A stretch of DNA of 5,612 nucleotides, from NCBI GenBank assembly GCA_943325655.2, contig CALPQG020000202.1, forward strand, positions 1-5,612, written 5' to 3'. The position numbers and the translations under genes were made by a program. The notes beneath the pieces were generated by a model. That model was not told where the DNA came from. It saw only the letters and a program-made list of their open reading frames with translations, and made no database searches. Below are positions 1 to 5,537 of this stretch, one piece after another. The first letter of the stretch is position 1. Each line of letters begins with the position of its first letter. Source of the DNA: Bifidobacterium breve (GTDB lineage: Bacteria > Bacteroidota > Bacteroidia > Cytophagales > UBA9547).

Positions 1-7
1 ACGACCT

Positions 8-168
8 TTTAAAAAATGCGTTATCCCGATATTCTCGGGATTGATCCATGAAGCGGTTAAAAACAAAACACTGTTTGAGCCACGCTACTGTTGAAAGTTT
101 TCAACAAAAGTGAGTGGCGAGTTTGTTTTGTTTCAGCGTAATGGAGCAAATTCGTAGCATTTTTTAAA
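8..168. repeat. Large imperfect palindromic (fold-back) intergenic element
   Basis: Nested inverted repeats are visible directly. A perfect 12-bp outer pair (tttaaaaaatgc at 8-19, gcattttttaaa at 157-168) encloses a 9-nt pair with one mismatch (41-49 and 141-149). Inside that are a perfect 10-bp pair (aaacaaaaca at 61-70, tgttttgttt at 124-133), a 5-bp pair (gccac 79-83, gtggc 114-118) and a central 8-bp pair (89-96 and 99-106). The left half has an extra small hairpin (tcccga/tcggga, 23-29 with 35-41) that the right half lacks. The element lies downstream of the lipoprotein gene and has no coding potential. It could be a REP- or MITE-like repeat or an RNA structure at a transcript end. No transposase or clear target-site duplication is seen. 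Confidence 0.6.
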
Positions 169-174
169 CAACTT

Positions 175-236
175 GTCCGCCGTGGCGGAGTCTTGATTTT
201 CGTTGGTTACTTTTTTCATCAAGTGAAAAAAGTGAC
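175..236. repeat. Intergenic repeat with GC-rich and T/A-rich hairpins
   Basis: Two stem-loops sit side by side. The first is a 6-bp GC-rich stem (tccgcc 176-181, ggcgga 184-189). The second is a perfect 10-bp stem (acttttttca 209-218, tgaaaaaagt 224-233) with a 5-nt loop, extendable to 206-236 through one G-U pair. A competing pairing exists between cttgat (192-197) and atcaag (218-223). From memory, this arrangement (GC-rich palindrome, 'cttgatttt', 'ggttac', T-run hairpin, 'gtgacaaaa') recurs between genes in many Bacteroidota genomes; I could not check that here. It may help end transcripts arriving from either side. Its GC-rich core recurs inverted at 1629-1640. Confidence 0.55.
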
Positions 237-345
237 AAAAGATAGAATTATAGTGAAAATTAATGGGTAAGCGAGTTTTTCAGCAGACCCTAAATATAAT
301 TTACAGAACAAAAAAAATCAATTCACTAATAACCCTATGCTATAA

Positions 346-1158
346 TCAATACCCTACTCTTTGATTCAAGTTATTATAAGGAATTTCCAACATCTGGTGA
401 TCTGTTGCATAAATACTATCCAATAGATTTTCATTCGGATTGATGAGTTCAATCACTACATCATGAATACCTGGTTGTAAACCTGATACTTTAACTGGTT
501 TCCACTCTTTCATAAACAATTCTATTTTATTGTCAATACTGAGGCGAATGCTGTTGCCATCGTTGCTCAGGTCAAAATTCAACAACATAAAATCAATAAA
601 AACAGCATTTTCTTCTTTGTAATCGGGAATATTCAAACACACCATTGGTTGAGTCAGGTCAATCGGTTCTTGGCTTCCTTTCCCGACAAGGAGTTTTGTT
701 ACACTATAAGAAGAATCTTTTTTAATGCTGAAGCCATTTTTATCACATAAAAAAGCGATACATAAAAATGAACCCTCAGGTAAAACAACTTTTTCATCTG
801 GCTTATAAAAATAATGATGCATATTGTTTTCAATTTTAAGCCGAACACCAAATTCTTTTTCGTTGGTAGTTTGGGGCTTAATGAATGAAAACGCAATCTC
901 ACCTGGTTCGAGTGTTTGTCCACTCACAGGTTTCAGTTGTTTCAGCGTAGCATTTGGATGTAGATTTTTAGGTACGAAATAATTAGCCAACACATCCTCT
1001 AACTCAGTAGTTATTTGTTCCAGAGGGGTACTTTCTGTAAAATTGGTATCCGTTAGCACATCTGATTTAGTTTCTGTTTTCTCAGACAACCCACATTTTG
1101 ATAACACAAAAACCAATAGCAAGAAAAAAAATACTTGTCTATAACATATCCTTTCCAT
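346..1158 (-). CDS. Probable surface lipoprotein, Bacteroidota family of unknown role
   Basis: This is a 270-residue secreted protein of uncertain function. The N-terminus has a short basic segment (R3, R7), a strongly hydrophobic core (residues 9-19, FFFLLLVF) and a candidate lipobox ending at C22 (VLSKC). Lysine directly before the cysteine is atypical. No acidic residue follows C22, so outer-membrane sorting is likely if it is lipidated. A low-complexity S/T/E linker spans about 23-50. The rest looks beta-rich. Two segments, about 100-162 (EFGVRLKIENNMHHYFYKP onward) and 185-258 (FIDFMLLNFDLSNDGNSI, then EWKPVKVSGLQPGIHDV), resemble from memory a Bacteroidota lipoprotein family often labelled 'phosphopeptide-binding protein'. 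That label is not evidence of activity. The start is the only methionine ahead of the signal peptide. No Shine-Dalgarno is present, and a -7 element lies 17-24 bp upstream. No catalytic motif is visible. Confidence 0.8.
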   Translation of the reverse strand: MERICYRQVFFFLLLVFVLSKCGLSEKTETKSDVLTDTNFTESTPLEQITTELEDVLANYFVPKNLHPNATLKQLKPVSGQTLEPGEIAFSFIKPQTTNEKEFGVRLKIENNMHHYFYKPDEKVVLPEGSFLCIAFLCDKNGFSIKKDSSYSVTKLLVGKGSQEPIDLTQPMVCLNIPDYKEENAVFIDFMLLNFDLSNDGNSIRLSIDNKIELFMKEWKPVKVSGLQPGIHDVVIELINPNENLLDSIYATDHQMLEIPYNNLNQRVGY

Positions 1159-1174
1159 AAAAAATCATTTTCAA

Positions 1175-1182
1175 CAAATGTA
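1175..1182 (-). promoter_or_regulatory. Candidate Bacteroidota -7 promoter element for the lipoprotein gene
   Basis: On the minus strand this reads TACATTTG, an exact match to the TAnnTTTG -7 element of the Bacteroidota primary sigma factor. It ends 17 bp before the lipoprotein ATG, which would give a 5' leader of only about ten bases. No matching TTG (-33) element is found 17-23 bp upstream, which weakens the call. An 8-mer with two free positions can also arise by chance in such AT-rich DNA. Confidence 0.35.
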
Positions 1183-1345
1183 TCGTTGAGCTGATTAGAA
1201 AAAAATGACGAGCTAATGTTCAATGCCAAAATTAAAATCATATAAAACGATAACGGATATCAGGAAAATAGAAAACAGATACTTTTCAACACGCTCAATC
1301 ATATTCAGTTAACGTGATAAATTTCTTAGTCCCCAGAAAAATCGT

Positions 1346-1438
1346 ATGAGCCTATTAAACCCAATAGATATTTTGAAAGAAGAGGTCGAACGTGTAACAA
1401 ATATAACGCATTTCAAGGCTACAAATAAACCTAAATAA
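1346..1438 (+). CDS. Doubtful 30-residue small ORF
   Basis: An ATG-to-TAA frame encodes a 30-residue peptide beginning MSLLNPIDILKEEVERV, with a plausible amphipathic, charged helix over about residues 7-17. The frame is also open upstream of the ATG back to a stop at 1310-1312. It is the only frame in this gap that reads like protein rather than AT-rich filler. There is no ribosome binding site, no clear promoter and no recognised family. It is the only plus-strand candidate in a window of minus-strand genes. It may be a remnant of a longer gene or chance. Confidence 0.15.
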   Translation: MSLLNPIDILKEEVERVTNITHFKATNKPK

Positions 1439-1627
1439 ATAAAGAAAAAAACATATTGTCCCTAATTTGCAAACTTAGTATTTATAAGTGATTTATACCT
1501 ATGTGCTTTTATGAACATAAATTAGAAAATTTAACTGTAAATACTGTACAATTGCATAATCTATAGATTTTAGAAATTTAGAAATGAACGTAAAATCACT
1601 AATTTGATAACATTGCCAAAAGCCCGA

Positions 1628-1641
1628 CCCGCCACGGCGGG
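1628..1641. repeat. GC-rich palindrome, inverted copy of the 177-188 core
   Basis: cccgcc (1628-1633) and ggcggg (1636-1641) form a 6-bp inverted repeat around a 2-nt centre, a GC-rich island in AT-rich DNA. The 12-mer ccgccacggcgg (1629-1640) is the exact reverse complement of positions 177-188. The similarity extends a few bases outward (a 'ga' on one side and 'ac' on the other, with small gaps). The two sites are therefore probably members of one dispersed intergenic family in opposite orientations. The T/A-rich hairpin of the left copy is not present here. Confidence 0.5.
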
Positions 1642-1715
1642 GACACCGTAATATTTTTTATACTTTTATATACTACGTTAAACTGTATTCAAATACAAAA
1701 TATACTCATCTCAAA

Positions 1716-1740
1716 ATTGAAAATATTTATTCCTTTCAAT
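1716..1740 (-). terminator. Weak candidate terminator after the aldehyde reductase gene
   Basis: A 7-bp inverted repeat (attgaaa 1716-1722, tttcaat 1734-1740) with an 11-nt loop begins 14 bases past the reductase stop. On the minus strand it is followed by TTTTGAGA. The stem has a single G-C pair and the T-run is short, so it is at best a weak terminator. It could equally be chance in AT-rich DNA. Confidence 0.25.
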
Positions 1741-1754
1741 AAATTTAAGAGTAC

Positions 1755-2915
1755 CTACAAACTCATTTCCACAATTTTTTCTACATCACTTGGGGTAATG
1801 TCTTTGTGTTCTCCCAAGGCAATCCAACCTCTTGTTTCAAGTCGTCTGGAAATCAATTCTGGCGCCATTTGGTAAGTTTTGGTGTAAATTTTTAGGGAAG
1901 TAGCGATGCCCAAACTTCTAAAAAACTCCTCTATTTTATTTATGGCTATGGTTGCTTTTTCAAGGCTTGTTCCTTCGTTGATTCCCCAGATTCTGGTAGC
2001 CATTTGGGCCAATTTTTCTTTTTTAGTTTCGATTTTATAGCGGTAAAGCGAAGGGCAAATGATAGCCAACGTTCTTGCATGATCAATGCCATAAAGTGCG
2101 GTAAGTTCATGACCAATCGCATGAATCGACCAGTCACTTACTACGCCTTTTTGTATCAAACCATTTAGGGCCATGGTACATGACCACATCAAATTGCTGG
2201 CGGCCTCATAATTTCCTGGATCTTTGGTGATGATTGGGGCCGTTTCTATCAAGGTCTGTAAAATCCCTTCCGCTATCCTGTCTTGCAATGAAGCACCTAC
2301 TGAGTAAGTTACATATTGTTCCAACACATGGGTAAATGCGTCCACAATGCCGTTTGCAATTTGTCTGTGAGGCAATGAAGCAATTACTTGTGGGTCAAGT
2401 ATAGAAAATTGTGGGAACAATCCTGGCCCACCCATGCCGAGTTTAAGTTCAAGGGCGGCCCTTGTAATTACCGCTCCTGAGTTCATTTCTGAACCTGTGG
2501 CTGGCAGGGTTAACACCGTTCCAAATGGCATTCCTATTTCTGTTCTTATGGGTTTTGCCAAAATGTCCCAAGGGTCATTTCCTTCATATAAAGCGGCTGA
2601 GGCTAAAAATTTTGTACCATCAATGACTGATCCACCACCAACAGCGAGTAAAAATGTAATGTTTTCGGACTTGATAACCTTTAAGGCTTCTATTAAAACC
2701 GCATATTCAGGATTGGCGGGGATACCTCCAAATTCAACTACTTCGTGTTGTTCTAACGCTGTTGTGACTTGTTCGTAAATGCCATTTTCTTTGATACTTC
2801 CTCCACCGTACAACAATAAAACTTTTGCTTTGGCTGGAATTTCTTTAGCAAGGCTGGCGATTTTATTTTTTCCAAAAATGATTTTTGTAGGGTTTTTAAA
2901 TTCGAAGTCTAACAT
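1755..2915 (-). CDS. yqhD: YqhD-type NADPH-dependent aldehyde reductase (iron-containing ADH family)
   Basis: This cytosolic oxidoreductase reduces aldehydes to alcohols with NADPH. Escherichia coli YqhD handles short-chain and lipid-peroxidation aldehydes such as acrolein, butanal and malondialdehyde. At 386 residues it matches E. coli YqhD (387) and aligns from memory along its whole length. The N-terminal Rossmann-like domain carries YGGGS (36-40), which in YqhD contacts the NADP 2'-phosphate. GGGSVIDGTK (93-102) and LPATGSEMNSGAVI (137-150) bind the cofactor. In the helical C-terminal domain, D192, H196, H265 and H279 correspond to the metal ligands D194, H198, H267 and H281 of YqhD, so the site is intact. 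The ATG start matches the YqhD N-terminus (MLDFEFKNPTKIIFGK). No Shine-Dalgarno precedes it. It lies 143 bp past the radical SAM gene on the same strand, without an obvious promoter in between. The natural substrate in this organism is unknown. Confidence 0.93.
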   Translation of the reverse strand: MLDFEFKNPTKIIFGKNKIASLAKEIPAKAKVLLLYGGGSIKENGIYEQVTTALEQHEVVEFGGIPANPEYAVLIEALKVIKSENITFLLAVGGGSVIDGTKFLASAALYEGNDPWDILAKPIRTEIGMPFGTVLTLPATGSEMNSGAVITRAALELKLGMGGPGLFPQFSILDPQVIASLPHRQIANGIVDAFTHVLEQYVTYSVGASLQDRIAEGILQTLIETAPIITKDPGNYEAASNLMWSCTMALNGLIQKGVVSDWSIHAIGHELTALYGIDHARTLAIICPSLYRYKIETKKEKLAQMATRIWGINEGTSLEKATIAINKIEEFFRSLGIATSLKIYTKTYQMAPELISRRLETRGWIALGEHKDITPSDVEKIVEMSL

Positions 2916-3058
2916 GGGGTTTGGATAATTTTAAATTTTTAATGTTGAATTATTAATTAAAATTGTTTTTAATGTAACTGATTTTAAATTAGTATGAAGA
3001 TTGACTGGAATGTACTGAAAGGGCGAAATAAATGAACATGGAGCATTCCTCAATGAAA

Positions 3059-5239
3059 TTAAAACCGTATCAACAATAGACCAGACGCACGAAGCGATTT
3101 CCATGTTTCAGAATACAGCAGTAGTTCTTTGGGAAAGCTTGTTTCTTGGGTATAATGTTCTAATAATTCGTTTAAAGTCAACAATGATTTGGGTGAAGTT
3201 AACGTTTTTAACAATTGTTTTTTAATGAATTGAGCGGATGTGGTATCCATTTTAGTACTTAGTTTACCATTGCCTGATTCTATTTCAACTTTCGTATTTT
3301 TGCCTTGTGGAATAAATTCAGGAGGATTGCCCAACCAGATGATTTTATATTTCAATTTTTCGTTGTCGTTACCAGTCGTTTCAGCAATGTGTTTTTGAAT
3401 CAGGTTGAAAGGTAATTTTGTTTTGGGTGTTTTGAAATCAAACCAATCATGCACTGGCCAGTCCAGACAATTGGCCATCATGAAATTGTACAAAGACGTT
3501 CTCAATCCTTCGGCATACAAGTCGTGGTCACCTCCCTTTGGATCATCATGAACCAAATCGTTGTTTGCAAAAGTACCTTCATCAGGCCCTATTTTAATTA
3601 CGTGATATTTGTCAGGATTTAATCCGACAGGACTATGTGCCGTCATTGAAAAACGGTGCCAAAAAGCGGATTGTAAAGCGCCCGCTTCAAACAATTGCCG
3701 CACCACTTCTAGTGAATCGATGGTTTCTTGTGCTGTTTGTGTAGGGAAACCATACATCAAATAGGCATGTACCATAATGCCCGATTGGGTAAAGTGATTG
3801 GCCACTTGGGCCACTTGTTGTACACTTACGCCTTTTTCCATCATTTCCAGCAAGCGGTCAGAAGCCACTTCTAAACCACCGGTTACTGCAATACACCCTG
3901 AAGCGGCTAACAATGTACAAAGGTCGTTCGAAAAGGTTTTTTCAAATCGAATATTGGCCCACCAAGAAATGTCTAATTTACGGTGTAGGATTTCCAGCGC
4001 CAAATCTCTTAAAACCAATGGAGGAGCCGCCTCATCCACAAAGTGAAATCCTGTGGTGCCGGTTTGGGCAATGATGGTTTCAATTTTATCCGCCAAAACT
4101 ACCGCAGAGGCGGGTTCATAACGACCGATATAGTCTAATGAAATGTCACAGAAGGAACATTTTTTCCAATAACAGCCATGGGCAACGGTCAATTTATTCC
4201 AACGGCCATCGCTCCAAAGTCGGTGCATGGGATTGGCCATTTCCAACATGGAAATGTAGCGGTCTAATAATAAACCTGTATAATCGGGCGTTCCGGAATT
4301 TGAATGCGCTATATCAGGTGAGGTGCAGCCGTTGATGTATTTAACGGTATTGTTTTCTCGAATAAATGTACGTTTTAATTGACTTAAATCACGTTTTCCA
4401 TCAAGGAATTCCAAAAGGTTTAACAATGGTTTTTCACCATCATCCAAGCTGATAAAATCTGTAAAGTCAAATACCCGAGCATCAGCAAGGCTCCTTAATT
4501 CTGTATTGGGAAATCCTCCTCCCATGCTCACTTTGATATGAGGATAGTTGTTTTTGATATGTTGTCCTGCTTTGAAAGCACCGAAAACGTTTCCAGGAAA
4601 AGGAATAGTAAGGATTACAAGATCAGGTTGTTCTGACAGTATATGTTTGTCCAATAGGGCAATCAGGATATTGTCAAGGGTATTGTTCGGCGCTTCAAGT
4701 TGTGTGAGGATTGGACTGAAAGAAGTAGCAGACCTTGCAATGTCTTCGGCATAACGGCTAAACCCAAAATAGGGACAAATGGCTTCAACAATCAGGTCGC
4801 CTATGTCTTCCATGAACAAGGTGCAAAGCATTTTTGCCCTGTCATGAATTCCCATACTTCCAAAAAGCCATTCAATGTCATCGTTTAATGCATTGAACCT
4901 CGATGCCTGAGGTAAATAATCACTACCACAAATTTTGTGGGCAAGTGTAGGGTTTTTGTTTTGAAGAAATTGAATAACCGTATCGATGCAAAATTCATAT
5001 CGATGTCTTAATTGAAGAATGTTGGTAATGTTTTTTGACAAATTGGGTTTCAATGCCGCTTCATCAAACAATTGCGCAATGTTTTTTTTATTAAAAATTG
5101 CCAAGATCAATTCCAGTCCTAAATCTGCCTGAAAAATATCCTGATAAAGAGTCGTTTTCAGAAACCCTTTGAGGTATGCCGTCGCAGGATAAGGAGTATT
5201 GATCTGTGTAAGTGGCGGTATGAACAGTGCAATTTTCAA
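3059..5239 (-). CDS. B12-binding-domain radical SAM protein, substrate unknown
   Basis: This 726-residue protein has cobalamin-binding-domain radical SAM architecture. Residues 1-45 (MKIALFIPPLTQINTPYPAT, then QADLGLEL) begin the B12-binding fold. A long, probably helical insertion follows (about 46-200). The fold resumes at PDLVILTIPFPGNVFGAFKAG (205-225) and VSMGGGFPNTELRS (237-250). No DxHxxG motif is present, as in many B12 radical SAM enzymes, so the cobalt would lack the lower-axial histidine. The radical SAM barrel spans about 347-540. Its cluster cysteines are C356, C361 and C364 (GCYWKKCSFC), spaced CX4CX2C. FHFVDEAAPP (398-407), TGGLEVASDRLLEMMEKG (453-470) and MYGFPTQT (495-502) fit barrel strands and AdoMet contacts. 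Residues 541-726 match no domain I know. The start is TTG; an in-frame stop lies only eight codons upstream with no ATG between, and homologous starts (MKI..F.PPLTQ) support it. Family members act as methyltransferases, cyclases or ring-rearranging enzymes; none of these can be chosen here. Confidence 0.88.
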   Translation of the reverse strand: MKIALFIPPLTQINTPYPATAYLKGFLKTTLYQDIFQADLGLELILAIFNKKNIAQLFDEAALKPNLSKNITNILQLRHRYEFCIDTVIQFLQNKNPTLAHKICGSDYLPQASRFNALNDDIEWLFGSMGIHDRAKMLCTLFMEDIGDLIVEAICPYFGFSRYAEDIARSATSFSPILTQLEAPNNTLDNILIALLDKHILSEQPDLVILTIPFPGNVFGAFKAGQHIKNNYPHIKVSMGGGFPNTELRSLADARVFDFTDFISLDDGEKPLLNLLEFLDGKRDLSQLKRTFIRENNTVKYINGCTSPDIAHSNSGTPDYTGLLLDRYISMLEMANPMHRLWSDGRWNKLTVAHGCYWKKCSFCDISLDYIGRYEPASAVVLADKIETIIAQTGTTGFHFVDEAAPPLVLRDLALEILHRKLDISWWANIRFEKTFSNDLCTLLAASGCIAVTGGLEVASDRLLEMMEKGVSVQQVAQVANHFTQSGIMVHAYLMYGFPTQTAQETIDSLEVVRQLFEAGALQSAFWHRFSMTAHSPVGLNPDKYHVIKIGPDEGTFANNDLVHDDPKGGDHDLYAEGLRTSLYNFMMANCLDWPVHDWFDFKTPKTKLPFNLIQKHIAETTGNDNEKLKYKIIWLGNPPEFIPQGKNTKVEIESGNGKLSTKMDTTSAQFIKKQLLKTLTSPKSLLTLNELLEHYTQETSFPKELLLYSETWKSLRASGLLLIRF

Positions 5240-5266
5240 GGGGATGCAATTTAGTGCTTTTTATTT

Positions 5267-5318
5267 GGTTTATGGTTTTCAGTTTTCGGTTTTTAATTCT
5301 CTGTTCTCAGTTTTTTTG
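5267..5318 (-). repeat. Degenerate A-rich direct repeats ahead of the radical SAM gene
   Basis: Read on the minus strand, this stretch is a run of loosely repeated units: AAAACTGAG, AACAGAG, AAAAACCG, AAAACTG, AAAACC. They are built on a core like AAAACTG. Similar A-rich sequence (cccgaaaacctaaaaaacag) lies on the plus strand beyond the hairpin at about 5378-5397, giving an imperfect larger dyad. No function is assigned, and A-rich composition alone accounts for part of the similarity. Confidence 0.35.
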
Positions 5319-5338
5319 TTGCAACTAAAAATAAAATA

Positions 5339-5380
5339 GGGTTTTGAAAAATTTAGGTAAACCAAAATTTTTCAAAACCC
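5339..5380 (-). terminator. Strong hairpin with T-rich tail, probable minus-strand terminator
   Basis: A perfect 16-bp inverted repeat (gggttttgaaaaattt 5339-5354, aaatttttcaaaaccc 5365-5380) surrounds a 10-nt loop. On the minus strand the stem is followed at once by TATTTTATTTTTAG, a U-rich tail. On the plus strand it is followed by A-rich sequence, so the minus orientation is preferred. It lies about 100 bp upstream of the radical SAM start and about 157 bp past the possible gene end at 5538. The simplest reading is the terminator of the upstream gene; regulated read-through into the radical SAM gene is an alternative. Confidence 0.6.
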
Positions 5381-5537
5381 GAAAACCTAAAAAACAGAAA
5401 AACAGAAGCTGATTTTTTTGAAACGGTTATATTTCAAATAATACCAAATACATTTTTAATATAGACCGTTTGTGTCAACTTTAATTTTATAATTCAGTAA
5501 ATTTTATTTAGGATTAGTTCTACTTTAACACATTAGC

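Larger units (their letters stand above)
1159..1754. other. Long AT-rich intergenic region without a convincing gene
   Basis: This gap separates the start of the lipoprotein gene from the end of the aldehyde reductase gene. I see no long open frame, tRNA or ribosomal RNA sequence. It contains the candidate lipoprotein promoter, a 30-codon plus-strand ORF (1346-1438), a GC-rich palindrome (1628-1641) and a weak hairpin just past the reductase stop (1716-1740). Composition is strongly AT-rich apart from the short GC island around 1621-1645. It could hide a small RNA or a decayed gene, but nothing in it can be named. Confidence 0.6.
5240..5537. other. AT-rich leader region upstream of the radical SAM gene
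   Basis: No gene is evident. From the radical SAM start outward it holds A-rich degenerate repeats (5267-5318), a strong hairpin (5339-5380) and AT-rich sequence. No exact TAnnTTTG element occurs on the minus strand. The nearest candidate is TGTATTTG (minus strand, 5452-5445), one mismatch, with a TTG (5478-5476) 23 bp upstream. If that is the promoter, the transcript would pass through the hairpin before reaching the gene. Confidence 0.4.

Noticed and set aside
8..168. Insertion sequence
   Set aside because: Terminal inverted repeats are present, but the element is too short for a transposase and no flanking duplication is evident. It is kept only as a palindromic repeat.
1..240. CRISPR array or direct-repeat array at the left end
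   Set aside because: The repeats are inverted and nested, not regularly spaced direct repeats with unique spacers.
1053..1241. 62-codon minus-strand frame starting upstream of the lipoprotein, with a hydrophobic N-terminus
   Set aside because: It overlaps the lipoprotein signal sequence in another frame. The protein reads as AT-rich filler (F/Y/C-rich), and the lipoprotein frame continues for 270 residues with family-like segments.
1470..1477. Second exact TAnnTTTG match on the minus strand (TAAGTTTG)
   Set aside because: It lies over 300 bp from the lipoprotein start, has no TTG at the right distance, and is expected by chance in AT-rich DNA.
2434..2778. 114-codon plus-strand open frame inside the aldehyde reductase gene
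   Set aside because: It is antisense to conserved YqhD coding sequence, including the cofactor-binding motifs. Its translation shows no recognisable domain, so it is a shadow frame.
2916..3058. Possible promoter or terminator between the radical SAM and reductase genes
   Set aside because: No TAnnTTTG occurs on the minus strand here and no stem longer than about 4 bp follows the radical SAM stop. Nothing can be called.
3798..4335. Plus-strand open frames inside the radical SAM gene
   Set aside because: They lie opposite the conserved radical SAM barrel, whose reading frame is clear. The antisense translations show no family features.
5240..5480. Cobalamin riboswitch upstream of the B12 radical SAM gene
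   Set aside because: I could not find the conserved B12-box-like sequence or the expected multi-stem layout. The only strong structure is a simple hairpin.
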